Source of the DNA: Stenotrophomonas cyclobalanopsidis
Lineage (GTDB): Bacteria > Pseudomonadota > Gammaproteobacteria > Xanthomonadales > Xanthomonadaceae
NCBI RefSeq assembly: GCF_008710035.1
Contig: NZ_VYKI01000008.1
Span: forward strand, 1 to 36,670
Direction of reading: 5' to 3'
Length of the DNA: 36,670 bases
The position numbers and the translations under genes are program-made. How positions within the stretch are numbered: position 1 is the stretch's first letter; each line of letters opens with the position of its first letter. Shown one piece after another: positions 14,832 to 23,657 of the stretch. The notes beneath the pieces are model-generated. The model had not been told where the DNA came from, ran no database searches, and saw only the letters and a list, made by a program, of their open reading frames with translations.

Positions 14832-14861
14832 ATTCTACCGGGCTTTTTGTCGTCGTTTCAA
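14832..14861 (-). promoter_or_regulatory. sigma70-type promoter of rpmJ
   Basis: On the minus strand TTGAAA (14861-14856) and TAGAAT (14837-14832) are separated by 18 bp, close to consensus at both boxes. Transcription would start near 14825, giving a leader of about 85 nt before rpmJ. The same DNA read on the plus strand forms AGCCCG/CGGGCT followed by five T residues (14824-14848), a possible terminator for antisense transcripts. Confidence 0.7.
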
Positions 14862-14936
14862 GTGGTTGCGCGAAAGTCTCTGCGCGGGGGCTTGGGCAGG
14901 GGCTAGAATGGCCCCTTCACACGCGCTAGGACCCCC

Positions 14937-15614
14937 ATGAATCCACTCGCTCCCGTCCTGACCATCGACGGCCCTTCGGGGGCCGGCAAGGGTACCATCA
15001 GCCGCATCGTGGCGCGCCGCCTGGGCTGGCACTACCTGGATTCGGGCGCCCTGTACCGGGCGGTGGGCGTGGCTGCGAGCTGGGCCGACATCGATACCTC
15101 CGACGCCTCGGCCCTGGTGCGCTGCACCTTCGACACCCACGTTCAGTTTGTTGAACAGGGTGAGTCGATGCGGGTCATGGTCAACGGCACCGATGCCACC
15201 GACGAGCTGCGCCTGGAGACCACTGGCGCGCTGGCCTCGGCCATTGCCGCCATTCCCGAAGTCCGTGCCGCACTGAAGGAGCGCCAGCGCGCATTCAGGG
15301 AGCTGCCGGGCCTGGTTGCCGACGGTCGCGACATGGGCACGGTGATCTTCAAGGACGCCCCCTACAAGGTCTTCCTGACCGCCAGTGCCGAGGAGCGCGC
15401 CGAGCGCCGGCATAAGCAGTTGAAAGACAAGGGGGTTTCTGTTAACTTTGATGACCTCCTGCGCGAGATCATGGCCCGCGACGCCCGTGATGCCCAGCGT
15501 ACCGTGGCGCCCCTGAAGCCGGCAGACGATGCTGTCCTCATCGACACCACAGGCATCGGCATCGATGATGTCGTTGCCCGAGTGATGGATCTGCTTCCGG
15601 TTCCGGCTGCCTGA
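14937..15614 (+). CDS. cmk: cytidylate kinase
   Basis: Phosphorylates CMP and dCMP with ATP to the diphosphates. The 225-residue protein has the P-loop GPSGAGKGT (residues 12-20), the CMP-binding region including [10 protein letters not shown] and [12 protein letters not shown], and the lid segment around [21 protein letters not shown]. Length is normal. AGGA stands about 7 nt before the ATG, and a TAGAAT box at 14904-14909 could be its -10, without a convincing -35. It precedes rpsA as in most gammaproteobacteria. Confidence 0.97.
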   Translation: MNPLAPVLTIDGPSGAGKGTISRIVARRLGWHYLDSGALYRAVGVAASWADIDTSDASALVRCTFDTHVQFVEQGESMRVMVNGTDATDELRLETTGALASAIAAIPEVRAALKERQRAFRELPGLVADGRDMGTVIFKDAPYKVFLTASAEERAERRHKQLKDKGVSVNFDDLLREIMARDARDAQRTVAPLKPADDAVLIDTTGIGIDDVVARVMDLLPVPAA

Positions 15615-15729
15615 TCCGTTCGCGCGGGAGCACTGCCAGCAACATCGGCGGTGGTCGCGCATAGCAGTGCTGTACCAGCTCCGTCGCGCAATGATGCGTG
15701 GCGGTTTTCCTACTACACACGACCTGCTT

Positions 15730-15826
15730 TTCCGGGGTCGACCAACAGGCGGGCGGTAACGGTCTTCAGTGGGGCATGTCCCCGGAAGGAAGCCAACCGG
15801 CCCATGTGTCCAACAGAGTAAATCTA
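15730..15826 (+). promoter_or_regulatory. structured leader of rpsA
   Basis: TTCCGGGG (15730-15737) can pair perfectly with CCCCGGAA (15780-15787), closing a 42-nt loop, and the AUG follows 40 nt later. The cmk-rpsA gap is 212 bp and no strong Shine-Dalgarno precedes the start. In E. coli the rpsA leader is folded and S1 represses its own translation through it. A similar role here is inference; a promoter for rpsA in this gap is likely but not clear by eye. Confidence 0.4.
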
Positions 15827-17512
15827 ATGACCGAATCATTTGCCGAACTGTTTGAAGCCAGCCAGGCCAATCTGGCCAAGCTGAAGCCGGGCGCCATCGT
15901 CAGCGGTACCGTTGTTGAAGTCCGCGGCGACGTCGTGGTGATCAACGCTGGCCTGAAGTCCGAAGGCATCGTGCCGATCGAACAGTTCCGTAACGACGCT
16001 GGCGAAATCGACGTCGCCGAAGGCGACATCGTCAAGGTCGCCCTCGACTCCATCGAGAACGGCTTCGGCGAAACCGTCCTGTCGCGCGAGAAGGCCAAGC
16101 GCGCGATGGTGTGGGACGAGCTGGAAGAAGCGTTGGAAAAGAACGAAACCATCACCGGCCGCATCAGCGGCAAGGTCAAGGGTGGTTTCACCGTGGACAT
16201 CAAGGATGTCCGCGCCTTCCTGCCGGGTTCCCTGGTCGATGTGCGCCCGGTGCGCGATCCGGCCTACCTGGAAGGCAAGGAACTCGAGTTCAAGCTCATC
16301 AAGCTGGACCGCAAGCGTAACAACGTCGTGGTTTCGCGCCGCGCTGTCGTCGAAAGCGAGCACTCGGAAGAGCGCGAGCAGCTGATGGACAAGCTGCAGG
16401 AAGGCGCGATCCTGAAGGGTGTCGTCAAGAACCTGACCGACTACGGCGCATTCGTGGACCTGGGCGGTATCGACGGCCTGCTGCACATCACCGACATGGC
16501 ATGGAAGCGCGTGCGCCATCCGTCCGAAGTCGTGAACGTCGGCGACGAGCTGGACGTGCGCGTGCTGAAGTTCGACCGCGAGCGCAACCGCGTTTCGCTG
16601 GGCCTGAAGCAGCTGGGCGAAGATCCGTGGGATAACATCGCCCGTCGTTACCCGGCCAACAGCCGCGTCTTCGGCAAGGTCTCCAACGTCACCGATTACG
16701 GCGCGTTCGTTGAGATCGAGCCGGGCGTCGAAGGCCTGGTGCACGTCTCCGAGATGGATTGGACCAACAAGAACGTCAACCCGTCCAAGGTTGTGCAGGT
16801 GGGTGACGAAGTCGAAGTGATGGTGCTGGATGTCGACGAAGAGCGTCGCCGCATCTCGCTGGGCATGAAGCAGGTTGCCGCCAATCCGTGGGAAACCTTC
16901 GCTGCCACCCACAAGAAGGGTGACAAGGTGTCGGGCCAGATCAAGTCGATCACCGACTTCGGCATCTTCATCGGCCTGGACGGCGGCATCGACGGCCTGG
17001 TTCACCTGTCCGACATCAGCTGGGCGACCACCGGCGAAGACATCGTTCGCAACTTCAAGAAGGGCGACACCCTGGACGCCGTCGTCCTGGCTGTCGATCC
17101 GGAGCGCGAGCGCATCTCCCTGGGCGTGAAGCAGCTGGAGCAGGATCCGTTCGGCCAGTACATGGCTGCCAATCCGAAGGGCTCCAAGGTCGAAGGCGTG
17201 GTGAAGGAAGTCGACGCCAAGGGCGCGATCATCGAGCTGGCTGACGGCATCGAAGGTTACGTCTCGGCACGCGACATCGCCAACGAGCGCGTTGACGACG
17301 CCACCCAGCACCTGAAGGTCGGCGACAAGGTCGAAGCCAAGTTCGTGGGCATGGACCGCAAGGGCCGTACCCTGCAGCTGTCGATCAAGGCCAAGGACGA
17401 CGCGGAAATGCGCGAAGTGCTGGAGGAATACCAGTCCTCGTCGGCTGCCAGCGGCACCACCCAGCTGGGCGCGCTGCTGCGTGCACAGCTGAGCGGCAAC
17501 AAGTCCGAGTAA
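15827..17512 (+). CDS. rpsA: 30S ribosomal protein S1
   Basis: The 561-residue S1 unwinds and docks mRNA on the 30S subunit. It begins [12 protein letters not shown], the canonical start; the frame is open for 43 codons upstream but those residues do not fit the family. Six S1 (OB-fold) repeats follow one another, with clear copies at GIVSGTVV.., [83 protein letters not shown] and [25 protein letters not shown]. Full length for a proteobacterial S1. A 12-bp GC hairpin ends the transcript region before ihfB. Confidence 0.98.
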   Translation: MTESFAELFEASQANLAKLKPGAIVSGTVVEVRGDVVVINAGLKSEGIVPIEQFRNDAGEIDVAEGDIVKVALDSIENGFGETVLSREKAKRAMVWDELEEALEKNETITGRISGKVKGGFTVDIKDVRAFLPGSLVDVRPVRDPAYLEGKELEFKLIKLDRKRNNVVVSRRAVVESEHSEEREQLMDKLQEGAILKGVVKNLTDYGAFVDLGGIDGLLHITDMAWKRVRHPSEVVNVGDELDVRVLKFDRERNRVSLGLKQLGEDPWDNIARRYPANSRVFGKVSNVTDYGAFVEIEPGVEGLVHVSEMDWTNKNVNPSKVVQVGDEVEVMVLDVDEERRRISLGMKQVAANPWETFAATHKKGDKVSGQIKSITDFGIFIGLDGGIDGLVHLSDISWATTGEDIVRNFKKGDTLDAVVLAVDPERERISLGVKQLEQDPFGQYMAANPKGSKVEGVVKEVDAKGAIIELADGIEGYVSARDIANERVDDATQHLKVGDKVEAKFVGMDRKGRTLQLSIKAKDDAEMREVLEEYQSSSAASGTTQLGALLRAQLSGNKSE

Positions 17513-17541
17513 TCGGCCTTACGCTGTACGTTGTTTCCTGG

Positions 17542-17571
17542 ACGGCCCGGGCATCCTGCCCGGGCCGTTTC
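17542..17571 (+). terminator. GC-rich hairpin after rpsA
   Basis: ACGGCCCGGGCA (17542-17553) pairs perfectly with TGCCCGGGCCGT (17557-17568) around a 3-nt loop. Only three T residues end at 17570, so termination may be partial and some transcripts may continue into ihfB. Confidence 0.7.
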
Positions 17572-17601
17572 AGGGTGAGTGCCCCCTGATGTGAGCCGGC
17601 A

Positions 17602-17907
17602 ATGACCAAATCCGAACTGATCGAAATCCTCGCGCGCCGCCAGGCGCACCTGAAGGCCGATGATGTCGATCTGGCGGTAAAGTCGTTGCTGGAAATGATG
17701 GGCGGTTCCCTTTCTGCAGGGGATCGCATCGAAATCCGTGGTTTTGGCAGCTTCTCGCTGCACTACCGTCCGCCGCGCCTGGGCCGCAACCCCAAGACCG
17801 GCGAATCGGTCGCCCTGCCGGGCAAGCACGTTCCCCATTTCAAGCCGGGCAAGGAACTGCGTGAGCGGGTCAGCAGCGTGCTGCCGCTGGACGCCGATCC
17901 GGCCTGA
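17602..17907 (+). CDS. ihfB: integration host factor beta subunit
   Basis: The DNA-bending histone-like protein pairs with IhfA. It has 101 residues: [17 protein letters not shown] at the start, the core [29 protein letters not shown] with the RNPKTG beta-arm tip that intercalates DNA through its proline, and a C-terminal extension [11 protein letters not shown] typical of beta subunits. It lies between rpsA and lapA, the common gammaproteobacterial order. In E. coli it can be transcribed together with rpsA or from its own promoter; the hairpin at 17542 would favour its own. Confidence 0.97.
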
Positions 17908-17984
17908 GTGTCCCGTCGCGTCACCGCGTGCGAATACCGCGGCGAGTCGGATAAGCTACGACCTCCTGCCACTGGAGCTGTCGC

Positions 17985-18269
17985 ATGAAGGTTTTTCGTC
18001 TGCTGGTCCTGCTGGCGGTGCTGCTTCTCGGGTTGATCATCGGTGCCATGAACATGGACGAGATGACCATCAACCTGCTGTTCACCCAACTCAAGACCTC
18101 GATCGGCGTGGCGATCATCGCTTCGCTGCTGATCGGTGTCATCGTCGGTGCCGGCCTGGTGCTGGTGAGCGTGGTCATTCCGCTCTACGCCCAGCTGCGC
18201 CGCGCCAACAAGTCGGTCGCCACCCCGGTGGCGCCGGTCCCCCCCTCCCAATCTTTTGATGGACGCTGA
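17985..18269 (+). CDS. lapA: LapA-domain inner-membrane protein
   Basis: The 94-residue protein has two membrane helices (about residues 3-22 and 40-65, VAIIASLLIGVIVGAGLVLV) and the MNMDEMTINLLFTQLKT loop typical of the LapA (DUF1049) family. Its short cytoplasmic tail ends in a Pro-rich stretch. It starts 77 bp after ihfB and ends 6 bp before lapB. In E. coli LapA is the partner of LapB in control of lipopolysaccharide synthesis. Confidence 0.92.
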   Translation: MKVFRLLVLLAVLLLGLIIGAMNMDEMTINLLFTQLKTSIGVAIIASLLIGVIVGAGLVLVSVVIPLYAQLRRANKSVATPVAPVPPSQSFDGR

Positions 18270-18275
18270 TCGAAG

Positions 18276-19454
18276 ATGGATTTCGTCACCGAGTGGTTCT
18301 GGTTCTTCCTGTTCCTTCCCCTGGCGGCGCTGGCCGGCTGGGTCATTGGACGGCGCGGTGGGCAGCGCCATGGCGACAACCAGGTCAGCCACCTGTCCAG
18401 CACCTATTTCCGCGGCCTGAACTACCTGCTCAACGAGCAGCCGGACAAGGCCATCGAGCTTTTCCTGCACATCGCCGAGCTGGACAAGGAAACTTTCGAG
18501 ACCCAGGTCGCGCTGGGCCACCTGTTCCGCCGTCGTGGTGAAGTGGATCGCGCGATCCGCCTGCACCAGGGCCTGGTCAACCGCAACGACCTGAGCGACG
18601 CGCAGCGCGTGCAGGCCCTGCTGGCACTGGGCGAGGACTACATGAAGTCCGGCCTGCTGGACCGCGCCGAAACCGTGTTCACCGAACTGGCCCAGCTGGA
18701 CCAGCGCGCACCGCAGGCGCTCAAGCACCTGATCGGCATCTACCAGGCCGAGCGCGACTGGGAAAAGGCCATCGACAACGCCACCCGCTTCGAAGATGTC
18801 ACCGGCGAGCCGATGGGCAAGCTGATCGGGCAGTTCGAATGCGAGCTGGCCGAGCGCTTCCGCGGCGCCGGCAAGCTGGAAGAGGCGAGGGCGGCCATTG
18901 CCCGTGCCTACCAGGCCGATGCGATGTCGGTGCGTGCCGGCATCATCGAAGGCCGCCTGGAAACCGATGCCGGCAATGCCGAAGCTGCCGTGCGCGCCTT
19001 CGAGCGTGCCGCGCGCAACGATCCCGAGTACCTGCCCGAGCTGCTGCCGGCGCTGATGGAGAACTACCGCAAGGTGGGCGACCTCGGCGGCGCGCGTGCG
19101 TTCCTGTCGGAAATGACCGAGCACTACCGCGGCATCGCCCCGGTGTTGGCACTGACCCGCCTGATGGAAGAACAGGAAGGCGTGGCTCCGGCCCGTGCCT
19201 ACCTCGGCCGCCAGCTGAAGGATCGCCCTTCGGTGCGCGGCGAATCGGCGCTGATCGACCTGACCCTGGCCGAAGGTGCGGATTCCACCGCCACCCTGCA
19301 CGACCTCAAGCACATCACCGACCAGCTGCTGGTGCGCAACCCGGCCTACCGCTGCACGCGCTGCGGCTTCGGTGCGCGCACCCACCACTGGCAGTGCCCG
19401 AGCTGCAAGGAGTGGGGCACGGTCAAGCCGCTGCTGAATTACGCGGTGCTCTGA
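18276..19454 (+). CDS. lapB: LPS assembly regulator LapB (YciM)
   Basis: The 392-residue protein has an N-terminal membrane anchor (WFWFFLFLPLAALAGWVIG), a long run of TPR helices, and a C-terminal rubredoxin-like metal module with CTRC and CPSC pairs (about residues 360-380, RCGFGARTHHWQCPSCKEWG). In E. coli LapB recruits FtsH to degrade LpxC, thereby limiting LPS, and is itself antagonised by PbgA/YejM. The gene is 6 bp after lapA and 3 bp before a polysaccharide transferase gene, so control of lipid A and glycan synthesis is probably co-transcribed here. Confidence 0.96.
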   Translation: MDFVTEWFWFFLFLPLAALAGWVIGRRGGQRHGDNQVSHLSSTYFRGLNYLLNEQPDKAIELFLHIAELDKETFETQVALGHLFRRRGEVDRAIRLHQGLVNRNDLSDAQRVQALLALGEDYMKSGLLDRAETVFTELAQLDQRAPQALKHLIGIYQAERDWEKAIDNATRFEDVTGEPMGKLIGQFECELAERFRGAGKLEEARAAIARAYQADAMSVRAGIIEGRLETDAGNAEAAVRAFERAARNDPEYLPELLPALMENYRKVGDLGGARAFLSEMTEHYRGIAPVLALTRLMEEQEGVAPARAYLGRQLKDRPSVRGESALIDLTLAEGADSTATLHDLKHITDQLLVRNPAYRCTRCGFGARTHHWQCPSCKEWGTVKPLLNYAVL

Positions 19455-19457
19455 GCC

Positions 19458-20435
19458 ATGGCCTGGCGGGTGATGGCCGCGCTGCTGGGGTTGGCCCTGC
19501 TCAGCGCCGCACTGACCTGGGCGGCGCGTGGCTACGCGCTTCGGCGGCAGCTGATGGACCAGCCCGGCGAACGCCGCAGCCATAGCGTGGCGACCCCGCG
19601 TGGCGGTGGCATCGCCATCGTCATCAGCCTGCTGGTGGCCGCCGTCGCCGCCATGTGGGCGTGGCCGGTAGCCATTCCCAGCCTGCTGGTCGCCAGCCTC
19701 GGCCTGGTGCTGGTGGCGGGCATCGGCTGGTGGGACGACCACCGGCCCCTGCCGGCCCTGCGCCGCCTGCTGGTCCATTTCATCGCGGCTGGCCTGCTGG
19801 CCGCGCTGGTCAAGGTGCATGGCGGCAGCTGGGTGCTGGCCCTGCTGGTGCTGGTGTTCACTGCTTCGCTGATCAACATCTGGAACTTCATGGATGGGAT
19901 CAACGGCATCGCCAGCAGCCAGGCGGTCATCGCCGCACTTGGCTTCGCCATCGTACTGCCCTGGCCGTACTCGCTGGTGGCCATCGTGCTGGGCCTGGCC
20001 TGCGTAGGTTTCCTGCCATTCAACTTCCCGAAGGCGCGCATTTTCATGGGCGATGTCGGAAGTGGCGCGCTGGGCTACGCGGTCTCGGTGGTGTTGGCCG
20101 TCGCCGCCGTGCGTACGGACATCAACTGGATGCTGCTGCTCGTGCCCATTTCCCCGTTCCTTGTGGACGCGGGCTTCACGCTGGGGGCGCGCATCCTTTC
20201 AGGGCAGCGCTGGATGGAACCCCACACCCAGCACGTCTACCAGCGCGCGGTGCAGGCAGGAGCCAGCCACGCGCAGGTGACAGGGATGTACTTTGTTGTA
20301 GCCCTGTTCAGTATTACAGTGTTCTTTGTTTGCACCAGATTGCAGCCGAGGTGGGAGGCTGCCGTAGCGGTCGCGTGGATTTCCGCGCTGGCCCTGCTTT
20401 GGCTCCTCCTGCGCAATGGATTGCGCCACCGATAA
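19458..20435 (+). CDS. polyprenyl-phosphate glycosyl-1-phosphate transferase (WecA/WbpL-like)
   Basis: This integral membrane enzyme of the MraY/WecA family attaches a sugar-1-phosphate from a UDP-sugar to undecaprenyl phosphate, starting O-antigen or similar glycans. It has 325 residues with about ten hydrophobic segments. Motifs in order: GERRSHSVATPRGGG near the N-terminus, WWDDHRPLP (Mg-binding aspartates), NIWNFMDGINGIA, and FPKARIFMGDVGSGALGY. The late His-containing loop is EPHTQHVYQRAVQAGASH. It starts 3 bp after lapB and precedes a WbpM-like gene by 15 bp, the same pairing as wbpL/wbpM of Pseudomonas. Exact sugar unknown (GlcNAc, FucNAc or QuiNAc types are possible). Confidence 0.92.
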   Translation: MAWRVMAALLGLALLSAALTWAARGYALRRQLMDQPGERRSHSVATPRGGGIAIVISLLVAAVAAMWAWPVAIPSLLVASLGLVLVAGIGWWDDHRPLPALRRLLVHFIAAGLLAALVKVHGGSWVLALLVLVFTASLINIWNFMDGINGIASSQAVIAALGFAIVLPWPYSLVAIVLGLACVGFLPFNFPKARIFMGDVGSGALGYAVSVVLAVAAVRTDINWMLLLVPISPFLVDAGFTLGARILSGQRWMEPHTQHVYQRAVQAGASHAQVTGMYFVVALFSITVFFVCTRLQPRWEAAVAVAWISALALLWLLLRNGLRHR

Positions 20436-20450
20436 GGAATTACGCGACAT

Positions 20451-22361
20451 ATGTCTTCACCCTGGCGGGACAGAATCCTTGGCCTGTTGCCTCGCACGGC
20501 CATCGTCTGCCATGACCTGTTCATGGTCTGGGCCTGTTGGCAGCTGCTGCATGCCGGCCGTTACTCCATCCTGCCTGATGCCCCGTCGCTGCCCCTGTGG
20601 AACGTCGATACGACGCTGGTGCTGGCGCTGCAGGGCATCGTGTTCTGGCGGGTTGGCCTGTACCGCGGCCTGTGGCGGTTCGCCAGCGTCAGCGACCTGC
20701 TGAACATCTTCAAGGCCAGTTTCGTCGGTCTGGTCGCCATCGTCCTGGTACTGGCCTGGAAGCGCTTCAACGGCGTGCCGCTGTCGGTGCTGGTGATCTA
20801 TCCGTTCGCGCTGTCGGCCCTGCTGGGCGCGCCGCGCCTGCTGTATCGCGCGTGGAAGGACTACCAGTCACTGCAGTCCGATTCGACCGCGCGTCGCGTG
20901 CTGATCCTGGGCGCCGGCCAGGCCGCCGAGACACTCGTGCGCGACCTGCGCCGTTCCGGCAACTTCGAGCCGGTCGGCCTGCTGGACGACGCCCCGCACC
21001 TGCGCGGCGCCAAGCTGCAGAGCCTGCCGATCCTGGGCACGCTCGACGATGCCCCGGCCGTGGCCCGCGAAACCGCGGCCAAGCTGCTGGTCATCGCCAT
21101 TCCGTCGCTGGATGCGGTGGGCATGCAGCGCGTGGTGGCCATCTGCGAGAGCACCGGCATCCCGTTCCGCACCGTGCCCAAGCTCAGCGACATCCTGCAG
21201 GGGCATTCGCTGCCGGGCCAGCTGAAGGAAGTGGCCATCGAGGACCTGCTCGGCCGCAAGCCGATCATGCCGGACTGGAACCTGATCCGCGGTTGGCTGG
21301 GCGGGCGAACGGTGATGGTCACCGGTGCCGGCGGCTCGATCGGTTCGGAGCTGTGCCGCCAGTGCGCGCGCCACGGTGCAGGGCGCATCGTCATGCTGGA
21401 GATCAGCGAGCTGCTGCTGCTGACCATCGAGGCCGAGCTGCGCCGCAGCTTCCCCGACGTGCAGATCGAGGCCGTGCTCGGTGACGTCGGCGACCCGGCA
21501 GTGATGCGGCACGCGCTGTCGCTGCACCCGGTCGATACCGCCTTCCACGCGGCCGCGTACAAGCATGTGCCGGTGCTGGAGCGCCAGCTGCGTGAAGCCG
21601 TGCGCAACAACATCCTCGCCACCGAGAACGTGGCGCGTGCGTGCATGGAGGCGCGTGTCGAGCATTTCGTGTTCATCTCCACCGACAAGGCGGTCGACCC
21701 GGTCAATGCGCTGGGCGCCAGCAAGCGCTACGCCGAGATGATCTGCCAGAGCCTGGACCAGAAGTCCACGCACACCCGTTTTGTGACCGTGCGCTTCGGC
21801 AACGTGCTCGATTCGGCTGGCAGCGTGGTGCCGCTGTTCCGTGATCAGATCCTGCGCGGCGGCCCGATCACGGTGACCGACCCGGAAGTGACCCGTTATT
21901 TCATGACGATCCCCGAAGCCTGCCAGCTGATCCTGCAGGCGGCGGCGTCGGCATCGCACGGTGCCATCTACACCCTGGACATGGGTGAGCCGGTGCCGAT
22001 CCGCGTGCTTGCCGAGCAGATGATCCGCTTGGCCGGCAAGCAGCCGTACAAGGACATTCCGATCATCTATACGGGGCTGCGTCCGGGCGAGAAGCTGCAC
22101 GAGACCCTGTTCTATTCGGACGAGGATTACCGGCCGACCTCGCACCCCAAGGTGCTGGAAGCCGGCGTGCGCACGTTCTCGCGCGACATCGTGCTGGGCA
22201 ATGTGCCGAGACTGCGTGACGCTATTGCCGAGTACGACACTGATACGATCCGGGAAGTACTGTTCGCGACCATGCCGGAGTTCTCTCCGATTGAACAGGA
22301 CGCATACATCTCTTCCGCTAAAGTGGTTCCCTTTCCGGCACGTGAGGCCAACAGGCACTAA
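20451..22361 (+). CDS. membrane-bound UDP-sugar 4,6-dehydratase (WbpM/CapD-like)
   Basis: The 636-residue protein has an N-terminal block of about four membrane helices. A first Rossmann domain follows (VLILGAGQAAETLVRDLR, about 148), then a second, catalytic extended-SDR domain starting VMVTGAGGSIGSELC (about 289-303). The active region reads FISTDKAVDPVNALGASKRYAEM, with Met in place of the usual catalytic Tyr, as is typical of this family (WbpM, FlaA1-related). The end GLRPGEKLHETLFY is also characteristic. It makes 4-keto-6-deoxy sugars for O-antigen. It stops with TAA immediately followed by the ATG of galU, so the two are one operon. Confidence 0.94.
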   Translation: MSSPWRDRILGLLPRTAIVCHDLFMVWACWQLLHAGRYSILPDAPSLPLWNVDTTLVLALQGIVFWRVGLYRGLWRFASVSDLLNIFKASFVGLVAIVLVLAWKRFNGVPLSVLVIYPFALSALLGAPRLLYRAWKDYQSLQSDSTARRVLILGAGQAAETLVRDLRRSGNFEPVGLLDDAPHLRGAKLQSLPILGTLDDAPAVARETAAKLLVIAIPSLDAVGMQRVVAICESTGIPFRTVPKLSDILQGHSLPGQLKEVAIEDLLGRKPIMPDWNLIRGWLGGRTVMVTGAGGSIGSELCRQCARHGAGRIVMLEISELLLLTIEAELRRSFPDVQIEAVLGDVGDPAVMRHALSLHPVDTAFHAAAYKHVPVLERQLREAVRNNILATENVARACMEARVEHFVFISTDKAVDPVNALGASKRYAEMICQSLDQKSTHTRFVTVRFGNVLDSAGSVVPLFRDQILRGGPITVTDPEVTRYFMTIPEACQLILQAAASASHGAIYTLDMGEPVPIRVLAEQMIRLAGKQPYKDIPIIYTGLRPGEKLHETLFYSDEDYRPTSHPKVLEAGVRTFSRDIVLGNVPRLRDAIAEYDTDTIREVLFATMPEFSPIEQDAYISSAKVVPFPAREANRH

Positions 22362-23243
22362 ATGAGCAAGCGAATTCGTAAGGCTGTTTTTCCAGTGGCA
22401 GGGCTCGGGACGCGCTTTTTGCCGGCAACCAAGACGGTTCCGAAGGAAATGTTGCCGATCATCGATCGTCCGCTTATCCAATATGCCGTTGATGAGGCCA
22501 TCGAGGCAGGCTGTGACACCCTGATCTTCATCACCAACCGCTACAAGCACGCCGTTGCCGATTACTTCGACAAGGCCTACGAGCTGGAGCAGAAGCTGGA
22601 GCGTGCGGGCAAGCACGAGCAGCTGGAAATGATCCGTCACGTGCTGCCTGACGGCGTGCGTGCGATCTTCGTGACCCAGGCCGAGGCGCTGGGCCTGGGC
22701 CATGCCGTCCTGTGTGCGAAGTCGGTGATCGGCGACGAACCGTTTGCGGTGCTGCTGCCCGACGATCTGATCTGGAACCGTGGCGACGGTGCGCTGAAGC
22801 AGATGGCCGACCTCAACGAGGCCAGCGGCGCCAGCGTGATCGCGGTGGAAGACGTTCCGCACGAGAACACCGCGAGCTACGGCATCGTGGCGACCGAAGC
22901 GTTCGATGGCCGCAAGGGCCGCATCTCGCAGATCGTTGAAAAGCCGAAGCCCGAGGACGCGCCGAGCGACCTGGCCGTGGTCGGCCGTTACGTGCTGAGC
23001 CCGAAGATCTTCGAGCTGCTGGAATCCACCGGCAGCGGTGCCGGCGGCGAGATCCAGCTGACCGATGCGATCGCCTCGCTGCTGGCGACCGAGGAAGTGG
23101 ATGCATACCGCTTCGAGGGCACCCGTTTCGACTGCGGCACCCATCTGGGCCTGGTTGAGGCGACGATCCGTTTCGCGCTGGAGAACAAGAAGCTGGCGAA
23201 GCCGGCGCGCGCGAAGCTGACGGAGATGCTGGCGGAAGAGTGA
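22362..23243 (+). CDS. galU: UTP-glucose-1-phosphate uridylyltransferase
   Basis: Makes UDP-glucose from UTP and glucose-1-phosphate, feeding LPS core, capsule and exopolysaccharide. The 293 residues begin with the nucleotide-binding motif AVFPVAGLGTRFLPATKTVPKEMLP and contain VTQAEALGLGHAVLCAKSVI, LLPDDLIW, IVEKPKPEDAPS and FDCGTHLGLVEATI, all standard for GalU. Full length. The ATG follows the upstream TAA directly. This 5' stretch has slightly lower GC than its surroundings, common at coupled starts. Confidence 0.97.
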   Translation: MSKRIRKAVFPVAGLGTRFLPATKTVPKEMLPIIDRPLIQYAVDEAIEAGCDTLIFITNRYKHAVADYFDKAYELEQKLERAGKHEQLEMIRHVLPDGVRAIFVTQAEALGLGHAVLCAKSVIGDEPFAVLLPDDLIWNRGDGALKQMADLNEASGASVIAVEDVPHENTASYGIVATEAFDGRKGRISQIVEKPKPEDAPSDLAVVGRYVLSPKIFELLESTGSGAGGEIQLTDAIASLLATEEVDAYRFEGTRFDCGTHLGLVEATIRFALENKKLAKPARAKLTEMLAEE

Positions 23244-23286
23244 GGGTGTTCGAGCGCTCCGTGAGGCGCCTTGTCTGATACGTGAG

Positions 23287-23394
23287 GGAGGGGGCTGATG
23301 GCCCTCTCCAAGACACGCCAAAGCCCTTCCATGGTGCTCGATGGCGCCATCCATGGCGCCAACGGTCTTGGAGAGGGCCATCCGCCCCCTCTCG
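23287..23394. repeat. large inverted repeat enclosing a xanthomonad intergenic repeat
   Basis: GATGGCCCTCTCCAAGAC (23297-23314) and GTCTTGGAGAGGGCCATC (23365-23382) are perfect inverted copies, and the match extends outward through the G-rich and C-rich flanks with few mismatches. Between them lies copy A of a 56-bp repeat (23312-23367) with the dyad GGCGCCATCCATGGCGCC. A diverged inverted copy B is at 23601-23657. Confidence 0.85.
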
Positions 23395-23442
23395 ACAGTT
23401 TCCGTGGGGCGCGGACGGGAAGGGCGGAATCAAGTGCAAGAG

Positions 23443-23485
23443 CAAAAAAGCAGAAAAGGCAGCCATTGGCTGCCTTTTCTGCTTT
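23443..23485 (-). terminator. bidirectional terminator between galU and fadA
   Basis: AAAGCAGAAAAGGCAGCC (from 23447) pairs with GGCTGCCTTTTCTGCTTT (to 23485), giving about 17-18 bp. On the minus strand the stem is followed by six T residues (A run 23444-23449), a strong terminator for the fadA operon. On the plus strand the T run is only three, so it is weaker for galU. Confidence 0.88.
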
Positions 23486-23486
23486 G

Positions 23487-23525
23487 GGGGTCAGATCCCT
23501 TTGCATGGCAAAGGGCTCTGACCCC
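23487..23525. repeat. REP palindrome of the GGGGTCAGA type
   Basis: GGGGTCAGATCCCTTTGC (23487-23504), loop ATG, then GCAAAGGGCTCTGACCCC (23508-23525): 18-bp arms with one mismatch. This is a different family from the GTAG palindromes. Palindromes starting GGGGTCAG are known in several proteobacteria in association with REP-associated tyrosine transposases (RAYTs). No such transposase gene is in the window. Confidence 0.8.
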
Positions 23526-23545
23526 GGCTATTGACCTTGCCTTTG

Positions 23546-23657
23546 CTCACCCTTCCGCCGCGCGGAATGCCGGGTGACACGGGTGGGTGAGGCTGACCGG
23601 GACCGTTGGCGCCATGGATGGCGCGATCAAGCCCCATGGATGGGTTCACGGCGTGTC
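23546..23657. repeat. hairpin and copy B of the 56-bp repeat
   Basis: CTCACCC (23546-23552) and GGGTGAG (23585-23591) enclose TTCCGC-CGC-GCGGAA, a long imperfect hairpin. It is followed by copy B (23601-23657), the inverse of copy A, identical over its first 24 bases (starting GACCGTTGGCGCCATGGATG) and about 80% or better overall. Together with the preceding elements these fill the 473-bp gap between galU and fadA. I see no gene there; short open frames in the gap are made of the repeats. Confidence 0.75.

Noticed and set aside
14824..14848. Plus-strand hairpin as terminator of a gene
   Set aside because: No plus-strand gene precedes it; kept only as a possible antisense insulator.
15836..17311. 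Minus-strand open frame opposite rpsA
   Set aside because: Shadow of the S1 repeats, which also explains its repeated appearance.
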